Positions 35,395-46,133 of a DNA stretch of 64,000 nucleotides are shown piece by piece. The notes beneath the pieces were generated by a model. The model worked only from the letters and a program-made list of their open reading frames with translations, ran no database searches and was not told the origin of the DNA. The position numbers and the translations under genes were made by a program. Source of the DNA: Diplocarpon mali (taxonomy: Eukaryota > Ascomycota > Leotiomycetes > Helotiales > Drepanopezizaceae); contig JAENRP010000047.1 in assembly GCA_024741835.1 (NCBI GenBank), positions 124,001 through 188,000 of the forward strand, given 5' to 3'. How positions within the stretch are numbered: position 1 is the stretch's first letter; each line of letters begins with the position of its first letter.

Positions 35395-35979
35395 TCATAT
35401 TGAATTCCTCAACTTCCTCAAAAGTCCGACCTTCTCCATCTCCTCCGGCTGCGGTGGCTCTATCCTGGAGGGCAATATCAGCACCTCTTCTCTCAAACTC
35501 TTCATGATCAAGCAACGTGGAACACATCTCGAGGGCTCGAGATCCCTCGTTCTATTAGTCTGGAGTCTCAAGTACCTTAGTAGAATGCTGTACACCCCCA
35601 GGCCGTTGTAATTCCCAAATACCAGTCGCCAGTAATCCTTGTCTTTCTGATACAACGTCTTTCCGTTCCCTGTAAACAGCAGCACCTTGGCATCAGCCTC
35701 CTTTGGCGTGCACTTCAGCGTCGTGATGCACAGATCGTAGAGCCATGAGCGGCATTTGGCGTTGTCCCACGTGTGCAGCGGCGTATTCGTGGCCTTGATG
35801 GGCGATAGCGGTTTGGATTCGGAGCGAGGTGATGCCGTCTTGGACCTGGTTCCCGACGACGAGGAGTATCCTGGTGACTCTGGCGTGGGTGATCTCTTCT
35901 TCTGTCGTTTCTTGGGTGTGGAAGTTGGAGGTCGTGTGTGCAGAGAGAGGTGTCGCTTCAAAAATGATATTGGCTGCAT
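35395..35979 (-). CDS. Hypothetical 194-residue protein, possible small helical domain
   Basis: A single uninterrupted frame. The first 65 residues are basic and Ser/Pro-rich (TSTPKKRQKKRSPTPESPGY) and look disordered and perhaps nuclear. Residues 70-135 look folded: TWDNAKCRSWLYDLCITTLK, then LLFTGNGKTLYQKDKDYWRL and VFGNYNGLGVYSILLRYLR. The spacing of Trp, Gly-Asn-Gly, Leu-Tyr and Asp-Tyr-Trp recalls SAM/Pointed-like helical bundles, but this is only a pattern impression. The C-terminus is a charged helix (EPPQPEEMEKVGLLRKLRNS). The frame is longer than its neighbours in this gene-poor area and has biased composition, which favours a real gene. No function is assigned. Confidence 0.6.
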   Translation of the reverse strand: MQPISFLKRHLSLHTRPPTSTPKKRQKKRSPTPESPGYSSSSGTRSKTASPRSESKPLSPIKATNTPLHTWDNAKCRSWLYDLCITTLKCTPKEADAKVLLFTGNGKTLYQKDKDYWRLVFGNYNGLGVYSILLRYLRLQTNRTRDLEPSRCVPRCLIMKSLREEVLILPSRIEPPQPEEMEKVGLLRKLRNSI

Positions 35980-38900
35980 CTTGACGATTGACGAAGGCGG
36001 TGTTCTTGGAATTTTGCTAAATTAATGGAATGTTCTTACTGCGACGAGAATGAGGAGTTTGGGTTTTATAGAGTGAGGATCAAGATTTGAGGTGAAGGAT
36101 TTTTTTTTACGCTATCCTGGCGTGTGAACATGTACGAACATCGTTGCGGATAACTACACTACTGATATCATAATGTCATTTTGTAGATGGTTAGAACAAG
36201 TGCGTCTTCTCCGTAGCATGACACGCTTGTCGAGTCTACGTACTAGCTGTCGAGAATACAGTGGGCCCTGCGATCATAACTGCTCTGCTAGACTAGCGAT
36301 AAAGTACTTGGACATTCAAGACTAGGTTACTCCACTCCTTGGACCAGAACAACTCCTATCTCTTCCAAAATGCGTGGGTAAACCAAGGTAAGCCTATATA
36401 GGCTTCGCCGGCTGAATACCTAGAAATCAAAGGGTTATTAGGCAAATACCCAAAGAATATATAAATACCGAGCGAGCTCGCGGGGAATTGGAGGAGACTA
36501 GGTGATCTGGCCCCGTAGCTAAATATTTAGTGCGCTTTGAGTGTCGCCTTACTATAACTCCTTTACTAAAGCACATTTTCTCCTCCTCTACCTAGCTTTT
36601 AGGTAGTATCATGTATGGAGTGCACCCAAAATCCTTTCAAAGTATGTTGACGTAGCACCAGAATGCGGTGTCGAGGCTGTGTCTCCTGGTACGTGAAGAC
36701 TACATACAAATTACTTCATTTGTACTGACATAATACTGGAATTCAAATCTCAGGGCTGTTCAGGGCTTTACGCCTAGAGAATATTTGCAAATAAGTTAAG
36801 CAGTACTGAACGGCACTAGAACGCTATGCCAAGGCAGGTTCATTCTTAAAATATACACTACATGCTAGTATCATACTGTAGTTTTATAGTAAGCTGTTAA
36901 TTTTATACTGAAAATACAATGAGTATATCCGGATTCACCCGGAACCTGGGAGTTTCTGCCCAGGTTACAGAGATTTAGCTTGATCTCTATGGTACCTAGC
37001 TCTTGACTACCTAGGATAAACGGGTCTACCCCGCTTCCAACTACGATCTCTCCTTTGTTTTGGTTCTTTCTTAGCTTTACAGATCTGGGTATCCTGTTTG
37101 ATAGCTTTAGAACTGTAGGAATATAGTGATCGGGGTCATATATGGGGCATATGACGATAGTGGAGGAGAGTGAATCTCAGGCGCACGTGACAGTCTTGGC
37201 ATAGGCTGCCCTCGAGTACTTAGTTTCTCTCTCTCTCCCTCTCTCTCTCTCTACAGATCAATCAATAATACAACCAAGGACCAAGCCTCTTTCAGTGTGC
37301 ATACCCTGTGAAACCAACAAGAACAGTACCTTTCTCATGCAACATAACGAGCAGAGACTAGCTAATACTCGGTCAGATGAAGTGTTGTGAGCACTGTCCT
37401 TCACTGGAGCTACGTGGTAGTCGTACCACACGATTAAACGGGAAGTTCGCGCGGTGTGACTGGCCTAGCCGCTGTCGGGAAAGATGTGATGAAATGATGT
37501 CAAAGCTTAAGGGACTTTTCATCTCAGATCATGCAATCTCACAATTCCAAAGTTGGAATTGCCTTTCGCCAGGTTGGTGACTGTGGCCAAGTTGACTGTT
37601 GGATTATAGCTTGGTGTCTGAACAGTGGTTGAAGAAGGAGTAATTCGTAAGAATGACAGTAAAGGATATTGATTCTCCGTATAACACTTGATGTTAGCTG
37701 GAGGTCTACGGGCACTTTTGATATTCTATAATATCACTCAGAGTTGTGAAGTTATCAAAACAAAAGTGTAGATATTCTAATTCGACTAGAACTGTTTTAA
37801 ATATTCGGCATGAACCTAAGATTCATTTATATTATTTCGATCTGAATTAATATGCAGAGTTTTACTATGGAAAGAGACAAAACAGGTATAGAGCCAACTT
37901 CAGAAGTACCAGGAGCAAGAGATTAATTCACCATAACGGGATCTTTTACAGAGTTGTAGCTCGGCAGGTAATTTAGATGGAAAGAATCACATATTTTGAC
38001 AATGCATTATTTTTTCCAAAAATCTCTGTCAGTCAACCTTGAACATGCCAACGCCTACTTCGCTAAAGTGGTTCATCTGCCGAATAGGGTGTCACAAGCC
38101 AACTCCCAGTGAAAATAAGTACTTGGATGCAGGTCCTAGCGAAAAACACAAACCTAGTAGATCTCGTCAAGCTATTAAGCTGGAAAACTCTTACAGCACT
38201 CTATAAATCAAAGACGTCTACAACGAGGAAAGCCTTTTTATCGACGAGAATACCGGTCATTCTACCAATAGACTCTGAGAGTTCGAATTCTTGCGGTCCC
38301 GATTTGTCTTCAAAGACAACAGTTCCTATTGCAGTGCTTGAGATCATAGACTATTCCTACTTGGCTCGCAAGACGTCAGGCATGATCGCTTCGCTACCAG
38401 AGTAAAGAAGGCTAAGCTTGTGAAAAGATACAAAAAAGGTTCAAAGCTGAAGAAGGTAGTGAGGAGAAGCGGGGAAGATTTTTCAGGTTTATCGACTGTT
38501 GAATGTAGAGACTGCGGAAAGGAAAGCTTGATTGCGATACTCAATTTGGACATGTGGATTTTTGAAAAAGTCGAGAAAAACCAATCACTTTCTCAAGGGC
38601 GGATGGCGAGGCTGGTCTGCTTTGCAGGTGTTGATGCAGCAGATGCAGCGAACCTGGAATTGAGAATTTGCTTGCTATCCAGGACAACGTACCTGATAAA
38701 TGAGTATCTCCGCAAAAGAAAAACAAACGAAAGAGATACATCCTGTGCTAAGAAAGTCAGGATATTCTAGTCAACTCGTCGCCAACATCGCTGAGACGGC
38801 TTCTATGGCGATTCTGAAGCGAGATAGAAACCTGACAGAGAACGGGGAATTACGAATCTTGACCTGAAAACAGCGAGTCTTGTTTGCTCAGTCGAGCAGT

Positions 38901-39217
38901 GCAGCCTTGAACAATGGTATTTGTGAAGTCCGAACACCGTGCAGCTGTTGGGGTCTAGATTCAGCCACCAACGCCCTACCGCAGGTCTGTGTCGTCTCAA
39001 CATGCTCAGCTCGGCAGCCGCCTTGAACTTGCATGAACCTATTGAAAAATCGAATTACTACTATCACATGATACCCTGCCGCTTTGTATCGCGTAGAACT
39101 TCACCTGAATTCTCGGCTAGATGTCTCTGTTTGCTGCCTACGGTCTCTTCCATCTTATCATCACTTACACCCCTCATTTTGACAGGAAGAAGACAGTTGC
39201 GACTGGAGCTGGCAAAG
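35980..39217. other. AT-rich intergenic sequence
   Basis: 3.2 kb with many stops in all frames over 36000-38000. Two frames at 38109-38405 and 38420-38770 are basic and Lys-rich but have no recognised motif. A CT microsatellite lies at 37225-37252. Confidence 0.45.
37225..37252 (+). repeat. (CT)n microsatellite
   Basis: A nearly uninterrupted CT run in otherwise AT-rich sequence. Confidence 0.8.
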
Positions 39218-40121
39218 ATGACCATCAAACGCAATGTCCGCGGCGGAGTACCCTCACCGTACCCAAGATTTATATTTCACGGGCTCAGGTCTGCGCAATT
39301 GCTTGCAAGTATTGTTGTCAGCGTAATAATGGGGTATTTTATGTATAACCTGCGTAAGCATCTCATACTCTCCGTCCTCTTCCAAGCCGGCAGTGCTGAG
39401 AAAGAGCAGGAATTGAGAACCTTAAAATCCCATGGACATTCATCCTCGTACGTTGAAGGAAGCGCTTCGTCTATCCTGTGGACCTAAGCGGTACTCGCAA
39501 CATTGGCTGACTATCTAACAGCTCCTCGCCGTCTCCACCGGGACAATTCTAGCACTGCTAGTAACCATTATCTCTACAACTTCACATACCTGTCTCCAAT
39601 TTTCAATTGGCAGCTGAATGGGGGCATCTCCATCTTCTGGGTGTTGGGATTCGCCCTACTCAGTTGGTCGGTCCGCACCTCTCATGTTATTGAAAAGCAG
39701 TGTACCAGAGAAGTTTGGGGTGGTGATGCCGCAGCTGGGGTCTGCAGAGATTACAAGGCTTTATGGGCTATGACGCTGTGTGGAACGTGAGCTGCCCGCA
39801 TCCATTGATTGCTTTCTACTGGCAATGTGAGGGAAATAGTACTGATAGATGAACCATAGCGTCTCGACTCTCGCGGCGTTGACTCTCGACGTTCATACCC
39901 AGCGGAAGACAACTAGACGAGGTGTCTATGCTATTCCCGAAGACGACAGAGACATCCATAGGCTCAGGGAGAAACGTGATTTGAGGGTACGAAATGCAGG
40001 CTATGAAGCTCCTCGAGAGCAAAGGAAATTCAAATATTTGGGACGCGAGCCTACCTTCGAGCTGGAGAATGACACAGTTTACCACAATCGGTATGGATCC
40101 GAGGAGGCACACGAACGGTGA
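39218..40121 (+). CDS. MARVEL-domain membrane protein with suspected frameshift
   Basis: Four exons fit: 39218-39353, 39410-39447, 39522-39786 and 39860-40121. The protein begins MTIKRNVRGGVPSPYPRFIF with TM1 around LASIVVSVIMGYFMYNL. A 38-nt exon encodes IENLKIPWTFIL, and exon 3 opens LLAVSTGTILALLVT (TM2). It then has FTYLSPIFNWQLNGGISIFW, VLGFALLSWS (TM3) and YKALWAMTLCGT, and exon 4 has LAALTLDVHTQRKTTRRGVY (TM4 end) with a charged tail. The order and motifs match fungal four-helix MARVEL proteins, which associate with membranes and vesicle traffic. Within exon 3 the frame of TM2 and that of FTYLSP differ by one base, near 39565-39580. Removing 39561-39613 (GTAACC...GGCAG) as an extra 53-nt intron would restore the frame but delete the conserved loop. 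Either the gene is disrupted, or it has acquired an intron, or there is a base error. Confidence 0.7.
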
Positions 40122-42442
40122 CGGGACTCAGGTCGACAAGGCGGATTAAGACGTTGGATTAGAGGTTCTTCGAAATTAGGCTTGGAGGAAACCTATCAAC
40201 CGAGATGTATCTGGGTATACAGTCAATCTCGGGCTTGGATAATGGCTTGGACAACTTAAAGCTGGGGGGTTGAATACAGGCGTTTGGCGCCTCTTGGGTA
40301 TTGCAATGCTGTAAGAATATGGGCGTGGCTCACGGTTTTTGACCAACTCCAGATTAACAGGGGATGCCAGTCATTACTGTGGCCGTCGACAAGTTATTAA
40401 CAAAGAATCCTATGATGATTTGACTTCAGAGGCTCAGAGGAGCACAAGGCTTTTCGAGTCTCACTCATACTATATGCCTTCGAACGAGGCAGGGAGGACA
40501 TTTCAGCCATCCTGTATGAAGCAGTGATATAATAATCGCCAAACAGGAGGAAGTTCTGATGTCCAGGAATTCAAGGAGAAGTGCTAGAACACATGTTCTC
40601 GAGTATCCAGTAACGAATGCTTGAGGCACGGGCTTGAAACTTATTTACCATGCCGATCCAGGTACATGGAAGATTCTCATATTCTTCGATACAAATGGTA
40701 ATCAGAGTGAAGATCATACCCGCAGAAGCGTAGCGAGGTCCATTTTCCGAGCAGTAGATCACGAATTTGATAGTATCGAAAGAAGAAAATTCCATGACCA
40801 GTGCTGAGCTCCTGGTTCTCTTCCATGTATCTGAAACTCGCCAAGGAACGAAGATAGGCTCGCCACTTGTGAAAAGTCGACGGCGGCGAAAGCAGATTGA
40901 TAACGGACGAAGATGCAGAAGCGGAGTTGCCCGAATACAGCATGCCGACGAGAAGCAAGCCTTTCGTGATGCCCACACTGGACAGACGACCCGGGTCATC
41001 AGTTATATAGGACATCAGGGGATAGTCTTCCACAAATGCCAGGAAACCACATGTTGTTGTCATATCCTATCAAGAGGCCCTGGAGAATACGATTTCTCCC
41101 GAACTTTCGTCGGTAGTATGATCCTTGTACAGGCACTTCCTTGCCTGATAACTGAGACGGAGAGAGGGATTGCAGGGCCATCCTTCGTCAAAAATCCTGG
41201 AGAATTTTTATTTCTCATACGATAACTGAAGCTGGACTAGGCTCGACTCAGTTCTGGCATTTGAGGTATGATAACTGCTCTTCCGTCAGTCACCACATGG
41301 AGCGCCAGCAAGGTGCATCTAACGAATCAATTCCAGTGCGCTGGAATGGATACCTGCCAATCATCGATGGTTTGGCGATGCAGATGTGGCTTTCTATAGT
41401 AGGACGCATTTCAGGCAGACAAAATGCTGAACTCTGACCGGCGTTAGTACGGCTGTCGCTTCAAGGACGCTTGGACGCGCTTGTAGATTAGTACAGCGAT
41501 GGGATCCGGTACGGTGACCCGGACTTATCGGCAACACCGCAATTCAGAGTATCTGGCAACGCAGCGCAATCAGTAGTTGGCCAACGTTGGTTAATATAAC
41601 TAGAGGGCTGTTCCGCACGAGGGTTACGTGATGGCGAGATTCAGTCTCATGGATGATATGATTTCCTTCGGGGCCTAAAGCATGGCAAACTGGGAGAAGT
41701 CCAAATCTGGAGTGCATGCGAGCTAGAGTGCGCTGCTGTCTGTGCTACGACGGTCGCCGTATAGATCTTCGCCCGATGTCAATGGGCTCCCCCTGATGTG
41801 ACGCCATTGACAAACGGGGAGGGGCTGTACAAGCGCCAGTCCCCCTTTTCCGCTTAGTGCTGTCTACCTACTAAACCAAGCTCAAACATCTTCCCTCCTT
41901 GCCTTCTATTCTCCTTTGCTGCTCGGGAAAGCAGAGCGCTTGACAGAGCTTCTCACTCTCCATTTCGAGATTACGCAGCTGACAGACCTGGGAGCTGTTC
42001 CCAGAATACCCTGCCCCAACCTTGGACGGAGCTCACTCTCGTGATTCCATCCCAACCCCCTCCCCCTCCCCGCAGTCATGGCACGGGAGGTGGGGGGCTG
42101 GGGGCTGGAAACCAGATTTGAGCTGGTGTAGGTGAAGGGAGCACGGCTCGTGAAAGGGATCAATCAGCGAATCATGATTGGATACAATCCTGGCGCCAGA
42201 GCCGAAGTATAAGACCAACGGCGGCGATAATCCAGCAAATGATGGAGCACGCGGCAAGGTGGAGAAGAAGCTTAAAGCCACAGAGGCGCACTGCAGACCA
42301 ACGTCGACGCCAGATTTATCTGCTTCCGCAGCCCTACATGCGACTGCCCATCCCCTAGTTCGGCAGGGTCGCGGCGTCATCACCATGAAACTGGGCACTC
42401 CATCCGTTGGACACGACGCCACTTGTACCTGAGCTTTTCAAC
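40122..42442. other. Intergenic, no gene supported
   Basis: Overlapping frames at 40571-41225 on both strands (up to 152 codons) show no family features and cannot be resolved into one gene. The last few hundred bases are the transcription-factor promoter and include C-rich runs around 42055-42080. Confidence 0.45.
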
Positions 42443-44224
42443 ATGAAGCCGAAACCAACCCATCGCTACAGGATCTGCGGGACTCCGTCACGACTCGGGT
42501 GTGTCACCTGCAAGTAAGTTGGTTGCACTCGAAGCCGCATCGGCCTTGTATCTGTCCGGTCCACGAAAGAAAAGCGACCAACTGACGGCCATCTAGATTG
42601 CGCAGAGTAAAATGTGGAGAGGAGAAGCCTTTTTGCAAGAGATGTACTTCGACGGGGAGGAAATGCGATGGGTATGCGATCCCGTCAGACTCCAAAGATG
42701 CTATGCCAAAGCCTGCGCCAAGTCGAACTCTTGAACCTGTCGAGGATCCTATGGAGCAATCACTGCTCCATTTTTTCGGCACATGTAGCGCCCCGAGTCT
42801 GTCGGGGTATTTCTCGACGGATTTCTGGGAGCGAAGGGTTGTACAGAGCAGCTATGGAGAATCGACAATACGACATGCTGTTATTGCAATTGCAGCAATG
42901 CATCAGGAATTCAACGAGAGAAGGCGTAACTCGGGTGTGAAGGACACAACACAGCTGCAAGCATTTGCTTTTCGGCAATACACCAAGGCTATCAGCAGCC
43001 TACATTATCTAATGACGACAAAAATGCCGCCTCTCGATCTGACCTTGACTTCCTGCATTTTGTTTGCCTCCATTGACGGGTTACTGGGTAACCAGTAAGT
43101 TCCAGCTACCTCACAATTTTGTATCGGAAGAATGGAACGCTGCTTGACTGAAGCTTTGCAAAACCCAGTCAATTCACTTTTGTTTGGATTCATAATATGC
43201 TAACAAACACGATAGCGCCTCTGCGATTATACATTTAAAAGCTGGCTTGAGAATACTGGCAGATATAAAAGCACATAGATCGGAAAAGGGGATATTTGCA
43301 GATGAGTGGGAGCAGGAATTCACCCCTCCGCTCCTCGCGTTAGGGGTTCAAACTGCAACATTTATCAATCCAGCTCTCCAAAAAGAGAGGGCCTCACTAT
43401 GGGCTGCTCTGCGACGCGTGGGGCGGCTTCCACCACCAGCTGAATTCCACTCGCTCGACACAGCACGCCGCGCAATCGATACAATATCAGCAACCGTGAT
43501 GGCGGATCGAACGTCTACGGAGCTGCAACCGCGCCTCCTAGAAAACAAGCCTCCAGATCCCCTCATCCAAGGTCGTCTACACAACGAAGCTCTGAATTCA
43601 TGGACACTAGCCATGGAAAAATTTATCGCAGACTATGCCACTGGTGAACCTCCCACCAGCAAGACCAGATGCGGCGCATCTCTGTTGCTAGTCCACTCTC
43701 TGGTCGTCTCTATTGTGATTGGGAAGCCAGAGGAAGCGGATGCAAAGTTCGATCAACTGATTACCTTGTGCGACTTTCTTGAGTCGGCAAGGATATCTTC
43801 CGGCGCAGGCCTAACGTTTGCAACCGACCAGAGGGTCATTGCACCTCTGTTCTTCACAGCCCTTCGGGCCCCGGATCAGGCCACGAAACGACGGGCAATT
43901 GAGCTCCTTGCACGAGCTCCAGCACGAGAGGGGATGTGGGATGCCGAGGATGCGATTCGAGTCGCCGATGGATCGCACAGTGACATTCAGAACGTGGGTG
44001 GGTTCGTCCTAAACGCGATTCTGCCGGACGTGATCCCGGAGGAGGAGATCAAGATATGGAACGATATTGCGTCGAGATTAAAGAGCCGGATGACATGGCC
44101 ATTTGGAGAATCGGATCTGGGTCAGAGCCCTGCGCCGACGGCATCCCCTCACAGCGATTCGTCATATACATCGGGGAAGTCGTATCGGCAGGACTACAGT
44201 TCTCCACATGGGCTCCCGAATTGA
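42443..44224 (+). CDS. Zn2Cys6 fungal transcription factor
   Basis: Three exons (42443-42513, 42597-43094 and 43216-44224) give 525 residues. The binuclear cluster is split by intron 1: GCVTCKLRRVKCGEEKPFCK followed by RCTSTGRKCDGY. It gives the canonical C-X2-C-X6-C-X5-C-X2-C-X6-C spacing, the DNA-binding domain of the GAL4 class. The middle part resembles the fungal-specific trans-acting region of the short type: LLHFFGTCSAPSLSGYFSTD, then VVQSSYGESTIRHAVIAIAA, then AFAFRQYTKAISSLHYLM. The C-terminus is Ser-rich and probably disordered. Introns are 83 and 121 nt with GTAAGT donors. No metabolic cluster surrounds it, so the target pathway is unknown. The start at 42443 places the first Cys about 20 residues in, as usual. 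Confidence 0.92.
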
Positions 44225-45370
44225 TTGCCAACCCAGGAAGCTGGTCGTACTTGTGCGACACGCAGGAAATGATCTTGCTGATACAAAGAAGAATAAAAGA
44301 TCGAACAGCACCGCATCAAAATCCTCCCAAAGCCCGGAGGAAGGCATTGCCACAAACTTTGTCCGGTCGAACAGCCGACGTCCATCGCCAGAAATCGCGA
44401 TGTTCAAAGCTACGAAGCCACATTCCTCCCACGAGCTTGTTTGTGCGAATATTTCTGGCAACTGTCCAGCAATCTTAGAGCGTCAGTGCCTTGTAGTGTC
44501 TTTCGGGGGGTAGAGTCGGCCAGGTCACCTGAGAGCTGCTATAGTTCTGTGAAGCCACCGAGTTCACGCCAAGCGGAAACTCCGAAGTAAACCTCGAAGA
44601 TCTGGTGCCAGGTAGTTTTGATTAAAATTCGGTATGCCAGGGAATATCTTAACTGAAAATAGTGAATGACATCGGGAATCCTGCTCTATGGTCCGGAGAA
44701 AACAAAGCTTATTGTTCATCGTACACCGTGCATTGGGCTTGAATTCAGAGGGCGGGTAATACTTGTCAGGGTATCCGGATAAAATCGAAAATCAACCGAG
44801 ACAGTCAGCTGGCGCTGTATAATAAAGTTAACGGTTCTTGAACTGCGTTTGTGGTGCTTCGATCACTCGTCATTTGTACGCTTCCCCACATTACCAGGAC
44901 CCTCATTAGTCTAGGATATCTCAAGGGATCATACCGATGTGAAGCCGGGGAATGATAATCGTAGAACTGAACTTGGATATAGTTCTTACTTGATTTCGCC
45001 ACGTAGCTATTTATGGACGCGCTTCCACGATTAACGAGTGTACTGCCAATATGATACGTAAAGCATTCTACCGAACATAGAATAAAGTCTCTAAAAGCCA
45101 GGTCTTGAGTAGTATAACTTGGGTTATGTGCTTCTTAGATCGACTTTGCTAGGATAAACCAACCTTGTACTCGGCAACTAAAGGCCTTTGAATGTGAAAA
45201 TTACTCGAGTAATTCTATGGAATAATCCCTTTACACATAGTCTCCTTGTCCGAACTCCCTCTTCTTGCGCCTTACTGCTCCCTCAGGCTATATAAGCAAG
45301 CCAAACAGGAAAACATCATCACCGTCTCGGAACTGACCTGCTTTTTGAATACATATCCTACGTTTTCCAG

Positions 45371-45417
45371 AGATGAGGGAGAGGGAGAGGAAGAGGAAGA
45401 GGAAGAGGAAGAGAAAG
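45371..45417 (+). repeat. (GAGGAA)n microsatellite
   Basis: A purine tract of GAGGGA/GAGGAA units that would encode an acidic Glu run if the surrounding 45246-45467 frame were translated. Confidence 0.8.
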
Positions 45418-46017
45418 ATGATCGTATATCAGAGCGTGAGATTTACGACCTAGGAAGAAAGGGGTGAGTACCGGTTGAGGCGGGGGGAGGGTGTCATAAG
45501 TTTCTCTCTAGCTATTTCTCGAATTGTGAGGAATCGTCCTGTGTAGGGTGGAGGTAGAGAGTACGGGTTTGCGATCATCTATCTAGCTGACGCTGTATGA
45601 GAAGAAGGAGGTAGGTGGGTAGGTAGTGTTGCATTCTCAAAGGGAGTTGATATGAAGAGAATCGCAGAATGCGAGGATAGGAGAACGGGAGAATGATAAA
45701 TTAAGGTAGGGCACTTGTCGATGGGAGTGTGGATCAGATCTGTGGAGTTTACATGGGTGCTGATACCAGTGGAGTTATCGGCTGGCTTATCATGGGAGTG
45801 AGTGTGACTGAAGACGCCTTGATGGGTAGGTAGATGTTGAGACATTTCACTCAAGGCTATCTGTGTTGCTCTCAATGTCTCTTGTCCTTGTGGATGAGTA
45901 GTCGAGGTGCGATGCAAGGGTGGAGGAATTATTTCCTTTCTTCACAAAGTACTCTGTTAGTGTACCGCTCTTCCAGACGTAGGTGATCCTTTTATGGGAA
46001 CCACTATCTAATATACT

Positions 46018-46133
46018 ACTTTGTCGCAGGTTAAAAAGGTATCACGTGGAAATAAAATTTGACATTGTAAACACATTATATACTTCCTCTGGAGATAAAG
46101 CTAATGTGGTGATTACTTGGCCTGCGACAAAGT
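46018..46133. mobile_element. MITE with perfect 13-bp TIRs (ACTTTGTCGCAGG)
   Basis: The element starts ACTTTGTCGCAGG and ends with its exact reverse complement CCTGCGACAAAGT, 116 bp in all, with no coding capacity. The inner right part GCTAATGTGGTGATTACTTGG recurs in the copies near 28.7 and 57.4 kb. It is the best-preserved copy in the window and so is the reference for the family. The parent transposon is not present here. Confidence 0.8.

Noticed and set aside
40571..41225. Frames of 128-152 codons on both strands
   Set aside because: Three mutually overlapping frames without family motifs or consistent splice sites; no basis to prefer one.
45246..45467. 73-codon frame with a Glu run after a TATATAA box
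   Set aside because: The Glu run comes from a GAGGAA microsatellite and no homology is apparent.
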